This document shows positions 7,164 to 13,645 of a DNA stretch of 13,645 nt, piece by piece. The stretch spans positions 1 through 13,645 of the forward strand of contig JAAYPD010000039.1 of the NCBI GenBank assembly GCA_012520015.1. Direction: 5' to 3'. The notes below the pieces were generated by a model, which was not told the origin of the DNA, made no database searches, and worked only from the letters and a program-made list of their open reading frames with translations. The position numbers and the translations under genes were made by a program. Positions within the stretch are counted from its first letter, which is position 1, and the number at the start of each line of letters is the position of its first letter. The stretch comes from Methanomicrobiales archaeon (GTDB lineage: Archaea; Halobacteriota; Methanomicrobia; Methanomicrobiales; Methanospirillaceae).

Positions 7164-7197
7164 AATCCTGTTTTGTGTAAGGTATGCAAACAGGATT
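7164..7197. terminator. Perfect 10-bp hairpin in a convergent gap
   Basis: AATCCTGTTT (7164-7173) and AAACAGGATT (7188-7197) are exact reverse complements around a 14-nt loop. The hairpin sits about 40 nt downstream of the stop of the minus-strand gene at 7239 and about 110 nt downstream of the transporter. It could end transcription from either side; the flanking tails are not strongly T-rich. Confidence 0.4.
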
Positions 7198-7238
7198 TAC
7201 AATTAAATCTTCATAAGACAGGAATTTAATCAAAACCA

Positions 7239-7748
7239 TCAGGGAGTTTTTATTTTCCGCAGTATTTCAGTCCATAAACTCACAAGTGAAAGACTTATCA
7301 GGTTTAATGTGGTGGCTCCGTACCAAAGTATCGCTTCCGTCCGGTTAAGGTATACAATCCAGCCTGACCAGAGTGCCATGCAGATTATCGTGAAAGTGAT
7401 CAGTGTGTCAACAGAGAGGAATATCAGAGGAACACCAAGGAATTTTCCTACTTGTGCCAGGGAACAGAACTCAATCTTATTACCTGAACCTATTAGATCA
7501 AGCCCGGCTCTTGACAGGTTCATGACCATGTCAACTCCTGCCCAGGCTATCAGAATCCATCCTGCATAGATGAACCAGGGCTGGCTATGGATATCTGCCG
7601 CCCTGATAAACTGGATTCCAAATAATATCTTGAATATGCAGAAAGGAACTCCTATAGTAAGAGAGAGAAAGGCAGGACGGGTAAAAAGGGGAGTCTTTGG
7701 AATGAGTTTGGGTTCATCGTTAAGGCTCTCGTTTGTGGCTGGGTCCAT
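7239..7748 (-). CDS. Four-helix integral membrane protein of unknown function
   Basis: 169 residues that I do not recognise. A polar N-terminus (1-20) with DPATNESLNDEPK is followed by hydrophobic segments at about 27-48, 57-76, 103-131 and 138-160, with a basic end (RKIKTP), so about four transmembrane helices with both termini probably cytoplasmic. Between helices 2 and 3 is a polar stretch with SRAGLDLIGSGNK. No catalytic or metal motif is visible. The palindromic TATA at 7771-7782 would start transcription within a few bases of the ATG at 7748, giving a nearly leaderless mRNA and supporting this start. It is divergent from the Ig-like/ABC operon and may share its promoter, the only hint of a link. 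The codon pattern and hydrophobicity make it a credible gene. Confidence 0.75.
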   Translation of the reverse strand: MDPATNESLNDEPKLIPKTPLFTRPAFLSLTIGVPFCIFKILFGIQFIRAADIHSQPWFIYAGWILIAWAGVDMVMNLSRAGLDLIGSGNKIEFCSLAQVGKFLGVPLIFLSVDTLITFTIICMALWSGWIVYLNRTEAILWYGATTLNLISLSLVSLWTEILRKIKTP

Positions 7749-7770
7749 GCTCTTAAATTATGTACACTGT

Positions 7771-7788
7771 TTTTTATAAAAACCGGTT
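7771..7788. promoter_or_regulatory. Palindromic TATA box abutting an AACCGGTT palindrome
   Basis: TTTTTATAAAAA (7771-7782) is a perfect palindrome and a strong TATA candidate in both directions. Leftward start would fall near 7750, beside the ATG at 7748; rightward near 7803, about 36 nt before the ATG at 7839. AACCGGTT (7781-7788), a second perfect palindrome, touches it and could be an operator. Regulation is inferred only from this arrangement. Confidence 0.45.
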
Positions 7789-7838
7789 GAAACAGCGGAA
7801 TAGATATAGTATCACAACATACCTCACGAAAGATATTT

Positions 7839-9092
7839 ATGAAAATACTTAAAAATCCTGGCAAAACCAGTTTAGTCAGAAATTACCTGATTTACCTGAT
7901 AATACTTCTTTTACTTGCCGGTATTTTTCCACCTGGCACAGGCGCACCCCAGGTATCTGTAATCGTTTCAGATTACAAGGTATCCCCAGCCGTGCTTCTT
8001 CCTGGGGAAGAGGGAACACTGACTGTCACGTTAAAGAGCATTTCAACCGGCACCACTACCAGCACTGTGTCTTACGGGCAGGATGCAAGCCAGACAACCA
8101 CAAGTCTGACTCCATATATCGAAAGTGTAATTTTAAAATCCAGGGATTTTGATGTACTGGGAGGTGATTCCAGGTTTTCAGGGAATATAGGTCCTGATCA
8201 ACCTGTCCCTGTTACTTTCCTCGTTCGTGCACCGCAAAAGAGCGGTATGTATTTTCCTGAAGTCTGGATAAGGGTCAGGGATGGGCAGAGCCTGAAATAC
8301 CCGGTCCCGGTAAATGTCAATACTCAGTTGTCTGTTATGAGAACTCCCTCCCTGGCCCTTGAGAATACATTTCCTGAGCTGGTAAAACCAGGAACCCGGA
8401 TCGAAGGGACGATAAGGATTATAAACGAGGGTTCTACCCAGGCTGATAATATCCGCGTTTTTGTTAATGGATCCCCACCGGCTGTTATTCCTGCAGGAAT
8501 CAGTTCTTTTCTGATCGACAGGCTCGATTCCGGGATGGCAAGGGAGAAGAATCTCTCTCTTCTGATTAATAAGAACATGCAGACCGGGATAATTGATGTT
8601 CCGGTCAGGATGACATATGCCCTGCTTGACGGGACTATCATCGAAGATACAGGATCTATCGGTCTTGATGTAAGGGGTGAGTCTGAGGTTAGCATCACAT
8701 CGGTTGAGACGACTCCTTCAAGGGTAAAACCTGGAACTCCTTTTGATCTCATCATAAGGGTTCAGAATACGGGAACTGGTGAGTCAAAGTCTGTAAGTGC
8801 AACTATTGATCTGCCTGTCCAGGGTGCAAAAGAAGCCTTTATCGGGCGGATAAAACCTGGAAACGATGCACCCGCCACATTCATCCTTGAAGGAACTGAA
8901 CCTGGAGAGTACTCATATAACACGAAAATTATTTACACCGATGACTGGGGTACTCATACCCTTGAAAAGGATCTCGTGCTTACTGTTACGAATGGTCAGG
9001 ATTCGCCTGGTATGATGATACTGGTTCTTCTCATCATCATTGCAGGTGCGGGAGGGTTTATTTACATAAGGCGTAAAAACGAGGATGGCTGA
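7839..9092 (+). CDS. Exported COG1361-type protein with three Ig-like domains and a C-terminal membrane anchor
   Basis: 417 residues. A hydrophobic signal or anchor (about 16-35) is followed by three Ig-like beta domains at about 38-160, 164-280 and 284-384. Each opens with a PG turn (LLPGEEGTLTV, LVKPGTRIEGTIRI, RVKPGTPFDLIIRV), and the second and third contain a short NEGS or NTGT element as in CARDB/NEW3-like folds. A transmembrane helix (about 391-411) ends in the basic tail RRKNEDG. The bulk should lie outside the membrane. Its stop overlaps the permease start (TGATG), so translation is coupled and the two probably work together. Proteins of the COG1361 type often accompany archaeal MacB-like transporters, where they could act like the MacA adaptor or as a surface receptor; that role is inference. 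No clear Shine-Dalgarno precedes the ATG at 7839. Confidence 0.85.
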   Translation: MKILKNPGKTSLVRNYLIYLIILLLLAGIFPPGTGAPQVSVIVSDYKVSPAVLLPGEEGTLTVTLKSISTGTTTSTVSYGQDASQTTTSLTPYIESVILKSRDFDVLGGDSRFSGNIGPDQPVPVTFLVRAPQKSGMYFPEVWIRVRDGQSLKYPVPVNVNTQLSVMRTPSLALENTFPELVKPGTRIEGTIRIINEGSTQADNIRVFVNGSPPAVIPAGISSFLIDRLDSGMAREKNLSLLINKNMQTGIIDVPVRMTYALLDGTIIEDTGSIGLDVRGESEVSITSVETTPSRVKPGTPFDLIIRVQNTGTGESKSVSATIDLPVQGAKEAFIGRIKPGNDAPATFILEGTEPGEYSYNTKIIYTDDWGTHTLEKDLVLTVTNGQDSPGMMILVLLIIIAGAGGFIYIRRKNEDG

Positions 9093-10297
9093 TGCTCACA
9101 GACCTCAGGGTTTCATTTTTTTTAGCTTCAAGGGGCATTTTACGGGGAAGCAGGGGAAGCCTGTATCTTACTGTACTGATAATCGCGATGGTCTTTACCA
9201 ACATGATCTTCATGCCATCCATAATTCTTGGGTTTATCAAGGTTGCAGAGGACCAGATTATCACATACCAGACTGGGAATATTATCATATCTCCTCATGG
9301 TGATGAGCGTTTTATCGAGGATGTATCTTCTCTGCTTGAGAAGGTAAACAGGATTCCCGGCGTCCTCAGGGCTTCTGCCCATTACGGGACAGGGGTCACA
9401 CTCCGGTATAAAGGAAACAGCATTGGTTCTACCGTGGTTGCAATAAATCCTGATGATGAAAGGCTTGTGACCGATGTGTACCAAAAGATGTCAGATGGGG
9501 ATTATCTTGCAGATGGAGAAAATGACGAGATAATCATAGGTATCCATACATCTGGCCACAAGGATCCAAGCCTTGACATGGGCGTGACTCTTGGTTATGT
9601 GAAGGCAGGTGATGAAGTAATAGTTGAATATACCAATGGTGTGAGCAAGGCTTACCATGTCAAGGGGATCATCGAGACCGGTTCATTTTATGCAGACCAG
9701 GGGGCTTATATCACCTGGGATGAACTGGAATCGGTTTTTGACAGGAAAGTGGATTATGCAACCGAATTAATAATTAAGACTCATCCTGGTACTTATGAAC
9801 CTGAGGTAAAAACCATGCTTTACAGGTTTGGAATCAGGGAAAAGGTTCAGACCTGGCAGGATATTCTTGAAGAGGCGATGGGACGGGCTGTTCAGAACTT
9901 TTCAATGCTCAATTCGATCACGGTTGTCGTTTCACTAATCATTGCCATTGTCGTCCTGTTTATCGTAATCATGATTAAGACATTAAACAGCAGACGGCAG
10001 ATTGGCGTATTAAAGGCTATCGGAGTGGATAAAAATATTATTATCCATAATTATGTCTTCCAGGTCCTGATTTTAACGACACTTGGAGTAATTGTTGGAA
10101 CTGCTCTTGTAGAGTCCATGGTGGCGATTCTTACGGTATATCCTTTTCAATTCCCTGATGGTGAAGTAACTCCTGTTGTTGCAGCATCTGACCTGGTAAA
10201 TAACACCATCATGCTTTATGTTGCGTCATTTGTTGCTGGTTACATCCCGGCATGGCAGGTAGCTAATGAAGATATTCTTACTGCAATGAGGAGCTGA
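9092..10297 (+). CDS. ABC transporter permease, MacB/LolC/FtsX type
   Basis: 401 residues with the four-helix plan of type VII (MacB/FtsX) permeases. A first helix (about 23-46) is followed by a large extracellular MacB_PCD-like domain (about 50-260) and three C-terminal helices (about 273-297, 320-349, 370-388). The cytoplasmic loop after helix 2 has RRQIGVLKAIG (301-311), the usual coupling signature, and the protein ends ANEDILTAMRS, matching the family's typical tail. Such permeases do not move substrate through a channel; ATP-driven motion is transmitted to the extracytoplasmic domain for lipoprotein extraction, export or signalling. The ATG at 9092 overlaps the upstream stop by one base, with GAGG 7 nt upstream, and the ATPase gene starts one base after this stop. 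The substrate is unknown. Confidence 0.93.
   Translation: MLTDLRVSFFLASRGILRGSRGSLYLTVLIIAMVFTNMIFMPSIILGFIKVAEDQIITYQTGNIIISPHGDERFIEDVSSLLEKVNRIPGVLRASAHYGTGVTLRYKGNSIGSTVVAINPDDERLVTDVYQKMSDGDYLADGENDEIIIGIHTSGHKDPSLDMGVTLGYVKAGDEVIVEYTNGVSKAYHVKGIIETGSFYADQGAYITWDELESVFDRKVDYATELIIKTHPGTYEPEVKTMLYRFGIREKVQTWQDILEEAMGRAVQNFSMLNSITVVVSLIIAIVVLFIVIMIKTLNSRRQIGVLKAIGVDKNIIIHNYVFQVLILTTLGVIVGTALVESMVAILTVYPFQFPDGEVTPVVAASDLVNNTIMLYVASFVAGYIPAWQVANEDILTAMRS
10288..10293 (+). promoter_or_regulatory. Shine-Dalgarno of the ABC ATPase gene inside the permease gene
   Basis: GAGGAG lies 5 nt before the ATG at 10299 and inside the last codons of the permease gene. It is the strongest ribosome site of the operon and fixes the ATPase start. 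Confidence 0.6.
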
Positions 10298-10298
10298 A

Positions 10299-10979
10299 AT
10301 GATAACCGCTGAAAACCTGTCAAGAGTTTATGAGATGGGGAAAGTAACTGTTCATGCACTAAGGGGTGTATCACTAACTATTCAGAAAGGGGAATTTGTC
10401 GGTATCATGGGAGCGAGCGGTTCTGGAAAATCCACATTGCTCCATCTCCTTGGTCTTCTTGACAAACCTACTGAAGGGAGGATTATTCTTGGTGGTATTG
10501 ATGTAAAAGACCTGACCGACAGGCAGAGAACAAGGTTTAGGCTGAAGCGGCTTGGATATGTATTCCAGGATTATGCCCTGGTCCCTGAGCTTACCGTTGA
10601 AGAGAATGTGTTCCTGACCTCGATGGTGCGTGGAACGCCAAAAGAAGAATATCTTGCCCAGTCGCACCAGATACTTGACCGTATCGGGTTATCAGATCGC
10701 CTCTCCCACAAGCATAATGAACTTTCCGGCGGGCAGCAGCAGAGGGTAGCTATTGCAAGGGCCATGGTCAATAGACCGGAGATTTTGTTTGCCGATGAGC
10801 CTTGTGCAAATCTTGACTCTGAAAGTTCCCGAAATGTTCTTGACCTGTTTAAACAGATAAATCAGGAGATGGCCCAGACGATCGTCATGGTCTCACACGA
10901 AGACTGGCATAAAAGATATTTTAACAGGATCATAACGCTTCGTGACGGAGAGATAATATCTGACGATCCTCCGTCCTGA
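10299..10979 (+). CDS. ABC transporter ATP-binding protein, LolD/MacB type
   Basis: 226 residues, the normal size for a stand-alone LolD-like ATPase. All nucleotide-binding motifs are intact: Walker A GASGSGKST (38-46), Q-loop Gln90 in VFQDYAL, signature LSGGQQQR (142-149), Walker B ILFADEP (162-168) with catalytic Glu167, a D-loop ANLD (170-173), and switch His200 in MVSHE. The usual PTGNLD reads PCANLD here. It should dimerise in the cytoplasm and power the adjacent permease. It is the last gene of the three-gene operon, and the gap to the permease is one base. Downstream is a 79-bp convergent gap containing overlapping inverted repeats. Confidence 0.97.
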   Translation: MITAENLSRVYEMGKVTVHALRGVSLTIQKGEFVGIMGASGSGKSTLLHLLGLLDKPTEGRIILGGIDVKDLTDRQRTRFRLKRLGYVFQDYALVPELTVEENVFLTSMVRGTPKEEYLAQSHQILDRIGLSDRLSHKHNELSGGQQQRVAIARAMVNRPEILFADEPCANLDSESSRNVLDLFKQINQEMAQTIVMVSHEDWHKRYFNRIITLRDGEIISDDPPS

Positions 10980-10989
10980 AAAATTTGAT

Positions 10990-11024
10990 GGGAATGCTAT
11001 ATTCCCGCCAATTCTATGGGAATA
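10990..11024. terminator. Overlapping inverted repeats in a convergent gap
   Basis: GGGAAT (10990-10995) pairs with ATTCCC (11001-11006) across 5 nt. TATTCCC (11000-11006) can instead pair with GGGAATA (11018-11024) across 11 nt. The two hairpins exclude each other. The gap separates the ABC operon from the converging 11059 gene, so this may end transcription from either side. No long T-run follows. Confidence 0.35.
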
Positions 11025-11058
11025 TCTGGAACAACTGGAGTATAAGATCTCTTTTTCA

Positions 11059-11994
11059 CTAAAGTTCCCCGAATTTAAAGTTATCAAAAGCCACGTGTAC
11101 CGGCTGTTCCTTAACAAATCCCTGCTCTCCAAGTCTGGATACAAAAAATCCTATATCCCCGTGGGTAAGTGAAGTATCTCCAATCGCCCTGACCATCTTT
11201 CCGTTAATGAACAGGCTGATGGTATTACCTTCTGCTTTAACACCCAGTCGGTTTGAAGTATACCCTTTGTTCAGGATATAGGTCTCGGTTAGCGGAATCA
11301 GTTCGTACACCTTTCCACCCATGTGTTTTCTTATCGTAAACCAGCCCCGGCCATTAATCCCAAACGAATAATATTTCCCTTCATCAAACCTGAAGATGAT
11401 ACCGTACTGTCCGGTAAGCGGCCCTGAATCAAGCCTTGCATCAGCTTCCAGTATAAAATCAGCCGTATCTTTTCCAAGAAGAGCACGATCTGAGAGATCA
11501 TTCCCTTTCTGGATCATGTGGTACTCCCCCTGGGAGTAATATCTTAAGAAAGTCTTGCCTTCATATGTACCCCAGCCGCTCTCTTTGTCTGAGAAGTTAT
11601 CAAACAGAGTATACCCCTTTACAGGCTGTGAACCGGAACCTGATGTTTGCTCAGGAGTGGCAGGTTCCTCCCTTGTGACGGCAGGAGTTACATAAGGGAG
11701 TGATTCTGTTTCCAGGCCTGGTGCAGGGGCTGATGGAAGGAAAAACAGGACAAGTATTAGTATTAGACCGACTCCTATTACTCCTGCAAGAAAGGCGATC
11801 TCCCTGATGGCAGGCAGTGTAAACTTCTTTTGTTCATCTTTAGCCGGTTCAGGGGTGAAATAATCAGGTTCCAGTACCGGTCCCCTGGCAGGCTTTACAG
11901 GCTTTGAACTTTCAGGGATGACATCATCTGAAAAGAGGTCATCATAAGGAGAGATAGGCTCTACCTGGGGTGTAGTATCTTCATCAGTTGGCAT
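11059..11994 (-). CDS. Single-pass membrane protein with extracellular DUF1080/LamG-like domain
   Basis: 311 residues. The first 60 are acidic, Pro-rich and probably disordered and cytoplasmic. Residues about 64-86 form one transmembrane helix, followed by a Pro/Thr/Ser linker (88-125). From 127 on (YTLFDNFSDKESGWGTYEG) a beta-rich domain reaches the end, with features of concanavalin-like/DUF1080 folds: FILEADARLDSG (180-191), YGIIFRFDEGKYYSFGINGRGWF (197-219), the LGVKAEGNTISLFINGK pattern (250-266) and a closing VAFDNFKF (301-308). Such domains bind carbohydrate or act in surface adhesion; no catalytic residues can be assigned. The gene lies 69 bp downstream of the alanine dehydrogenase gene on the same strand. 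It may be co-transcribed, although TTTATAGAG at 12011-12019 on the minus strand could be its own TATA box. No Shine-Dalgarno is apparent at 11994. Confidence 0.78.
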   Translation of the reverse strand: MPTDEDTTPQVEPISPYDDLFSDDVIPESSKPVKPARGPVLEPDYFTPEPAKDEQKKFTLPAIREIAFLAGVIGVGLILILVLFFLPSAPAPGLETESLPYVTPAVTREEPATPEQTSGSGSQPVKGYTLFDNFSDKESGWGTYEGKTFLRYYSQGEYHMIQKGNDLSDRALLGKDTADFILEADARLDSGPLTGQYGIIFRFDEGKYYSFGINGRGWFTIRKHMGGKVYELIPLTETYILNKGYTSNRLGVKAEGNTISLFINGKMVRAIGDTSLTHGDIGFFVSRLGEQGFVKEQPVHVAFDNFKFGEL

Positions 11995-12063
11995 GGTACA
12001 ATACTCGCATCTCTATAAACCAGGTCTGTTCTCTCATCCACATTATGCTGGTAAACCATATCT

Positions 12064-13038
12064 TCATTCTCTCACTCCCGGGCCCTCATACATGTCGGTA
12101 TTTTCCAAAAATGGCAGGTCAATAACCTTTCCTTTCCCAATAGCAAGATGTGCAGCGGCAAGATCCATGATCGAAAGCCCAGTTGAATCAAAGACTGTGA
12201 TCTCATCTGAAGAAGGTCTCCTGACAGCTCCGGTCAATACTTCTCCAAGCGTTCCAGCAATCCTGGAAGGAGAATAGATCCCTTTTTGTATTGGCATATT
12301 CACCTCGCCGGAATGGGTGGCCTGATCCATGTCATCAACGATAACAAATGCCCTTTGAAGGATATCAGGATCGATCTCCTGTTTTCCAGGTGCATCAGCC
12401 CCGATGGCATTGATATGGGCACCATCAGAGATCCATTTATCTTTTATAAGTGGGACTTTTGAAGGAGTCACAGTAAGGAGAACATCAGCCCCTGCAACGG
12501 TCTCAATATCAGAGACCCTGACCGGAAGATGGGAATGGTTCTTTGCAAATCTCTCTGCATTGGTTCTTGTCCTTGACCATACCAGCACCTCTTCAGGTTC
12601 AAATACCAGAGGAATGGCCCTGATACCAGAATTTGCCTGTCTGCCTGATCCAATTATTCCAAGAGTTCCTTTTTTCTTTTGTGCCAGGGCCCTGGTTGCT
12701 ACGGCTGCCGAAGCACCGGTTCGAAGATCTGTAAGGGTGGTTGCATTAAGGACGGCGATCGGTCTTCCTGTAGGCGGATCCAGCAGGACAGTTACCGCCA
12801 TGACGGTCGGCAGGCCGGCCTTCCGGTTATCAGGGTTAACATTTACAATCTTTACTCCCGCGGTCTGAAGCGAGGGTATATATGACGGCATCGTTCTGAA
12901 ATCCCCGCCAGGAAGATCCACGTATACTTTGGGAGGCATAACACTCCTTCCGGTCCCGTGATCCACAAATGCAGATTCAACTGCCTGGATCAGAACGTCC
13001 ATATCTATCACCTCCTCTGGCGATGGATAATACTGCAT
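12064..13038 (-). CDS. Ornithine cyclodeaminase/mu-crystallin family enzyme, probably archaeal alanine dehydrogenase
   Basis: 324 residues, typical of the family (PF02423). Substrate-side residues include PPK (35-37, Lys37) and FRTMPSY (47-53), then Lys63 (GVKIVN) and LTDLRTGASAA (102-112). The dinucleotide site is GIIGSGRQA (127-135). AIGADAPGKQEID (211-223) carries the Asp (215) that is catalytic in ornithine cyclodeaminase. The archaeal relative from Archaeoglobus is an NAD-dependent alanine dehydrogenase (alanine to pyruvate plus ammonia), the most likely activity here. Ornithine cyclodeaminase or a ketimine reductase cannot be excluded. The start at 13038 is preceded on its strand by AAAAGG 6 nt away and AAAGGAG 12 nt away; an A/T-rich run about 20-35 nt upstream may include the promoter. 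It is followed on its strand by the LamG-like gene and is divergent from the IPT-like gene. Confidence 0.9.
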   Translation of the reverse strand: MQYYPSPEEVIDMDVLIQAVESAFVDHGTGRSVMPPKVYVDLPGGDFRTMPSYIPSLQTAGVKIVNVNPDNRKAGLPTVMAVTVLLDPPTGRPIAVLNATTLTDLRTGASAAVATRALAQKKKGTLGIIGSGRQANSGIRAIPLVFEPEEVLVWSRTRTNAERFAKNHSHLPVRVSDIETVAGADVLLTVTPSKVPLIKDKWISDGAHINAIGADAPGKQEIDPDILQRAFVIVDDMDQATHSGEVNMPIQKGIYSPSRIAGTLGEVLTGAVRRPSSDEITVFDSTGLSIMDLAAAHLAIGKGKVIDLPFLENTDMYEGPGVRE

Positions 13039-13044
13039 ACTGTG

Positions 13045-13057
13045 CCTTTTCTCCTTT
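13045..13057 (-). promoter_or_regulatory. Double Shine-Dalgarno of the alanine dehydrogenase-like gene
   Basis: On the minus strand this reads AAAGGAGAAAAGG; the nearer AAAAGG lies 6 nt before the ATG at 13038 and supports that start. Confidence 0.5.
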
Positions 13058-13253
13058 ATCTTTTATTTATCCAGATTGTCCAGTTACTTCACATTGACCG
13101 GCCTTAACATTTGCCAGTTGTTTTTTCTTAGTATTCTCCTTATTATTGGTTATCTTTTCGCCCTTATACACAGAAGTTTTTCTTCTCCACTCTCAAATAT
13201 TGAACTGTGAAAAAAGTGGATAACCCAAAGTAAAAGTTTCGGGATGATTCTTC

Positions 13254-13645
13254 ATGAATTCAAAAAAAATTAAAAACAGATCTTTTTTTCCTGACAGGAA
13301 CTGGTATCTCTTCTGTATACTTGGAGGAATTTTACTTGCCTGCACGGGCCCGGTTTTTGGGGCATCAGCTCCTGATATTACAGCACTAAGTCCAGATAGC
13401 GTGCATGCAGGATTCTCCTATCTTGTGACCCTGTCAGGGCAGGGTTTTACTGATAACATGACTATCGGCTTTGGACAGGATGATAATGCCCTGAATGTCA
13501 CGGACATGAAATTCATCTCTGATGAAAAAGTGACTTTTCGTGTCATCACCCCTTCAGATGCAAAACCTGGTTTTTACCAGATGATCCTTAGTTCACCAGT
13601 CTTTGGAGAACAGAAGTATAACCAGGTTTTCCATGTCAGGCCACC
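13254..13645 (+). CDS. Exported protein with IPT/TIG-like domain (5' part only)
   Basis: An open frame from ATG 13254 runs past the window end (130 complete codons, no stop). It begins with a basic N-terminus (MNSKKIKNRSFFPDRN), then a hydrophobic core YLFCILGGILLACTGPVFG and a likely signal cleavage near ASA (37-39). The mature part starts PDITALSPDSVHAGFSYLVT, and GQGFTDNMTIGFG, DEKVTFRVITPSDAKPGFYQM and NQVFHVR follow. This is an IPT/TIG-like Ig fold (P...G..V.L.G.GF pattern), common in surface proteins. GGGATGAT (13241-13248) is a plausible ribosome site 5 nt upstream. The rest of the protein, and any anchor, lie outside the window. It is divergent from the alanine dehydrogenase-like gene across 215 bp. 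Confidence 0.82.
   Translation, partial: MNSKKIKNRSFFPDRNWYLFCILGGILLACTGPVFGASAPDITALSPDSVHAGFSYLVTLSGQGFTDNMTIGFGQDDNALNVTDMKFISDEKVTFRVITPSDAKPGFYQMILSSPVFGEQKYNQVFHVRP

Noticed and set aside
7017..7229. 70-codon plus-strand frame overlapping the end of the transporter gene
   Set aside because: It starts inside the transporter and reads through both hairpins of the terminator region; no domain or ribosome site.
12404..12868. 154-codon plus-strand frame inside the alanine dehydrogenase-like gene
   Set aside because: Antisense shadow of a gene with complete family motifs; no independent start signal.
13148..13225. GGTTATC and GATAACC inverted pair upstream of the IPT-like gene
   Set aside because: Seven bases, 64 nt apart and without further pairing; too weak to call an operator.

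Overview
The window looks like a chromosomal stretch of a methanogenic euryarchaeon, most likely order Methanomicrobiales and possibly Methanospirillum. This is an inference. It rests on TATA/BRE-type promoters with short or no leaders, an archaeal-type alanine dehydrogenase, an exported COG1361-type Ig-like protein paired with a MacB-like ABC transporter, Pro/Thr-rich extracellular linkers, and GWN modules on a secreted subtilase. There is no rRNA, tRNA, insertion sequence or CRISPR array. Gene density is high and no gene-free stretch exceeds 300 bp.

Layout. Bases 1-251 hold no gene, but contain a textbook BRE/TATA element pointing left out of the window and a hairpin downstream of the first gene. 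A TSUP-type permease (252-1061, -) is divergent from a TPR-membrane-metallo-beta-lactamase (ComEC C-terminal-like) gene (1166, +). One extra base near 2213 frameshifts that gene; its last 80 residues continue in another frame to 2456. A secreted subtilisin-like protease follows (2544-4481, +), with a 9-bp dyad bracketing its TATA box. It converges, 9 bp apart, with a Dam-like adenine methyltransferase (4491-5465, -), which is divergent from a DASS/SLC13 sodium-coupled anion transporter (5540-7051, +). Two hairpins (7117-7197) separate that transporter from a small unknown four-helix membrane protein (7239-7748, -).

Next is a compact operon (7839-10979, +): an exported three-Ig-domain protein, a MacB/FtsX-type permease joined to it by a 1-nt overlap, and a LolD/MacB-type ATPase 1 nt further on. 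It resembles a MacAB-like machine in which a COG1361-type protein stands where MacA would be. On the other strand an alanine dehydrogenase/ornithine cyclodeaminase family enzyme (12064-13038) precedes a single-pass protein with an extracellular DUF1080/LamG-like domain (11059-11994). The window ends inside an exported IPT/TIG-like protein (13254 onward, +).

Themes. Many products act at or outside the membrane: protease, anchored MBL domain, Ig-like protein, LamG-like protein, IPT-like protein and three transporters. Divergent pairs share short intergenic regions, two of them with palindromic TATA boxes. The observations most worth a second look are the single-base frameshift in the ComEC-like gene, the solitary Dam homologue that keeps the GATC-contacting residues, the adaptor-swapped ABC cassette, and the dyad around the protease promoter.
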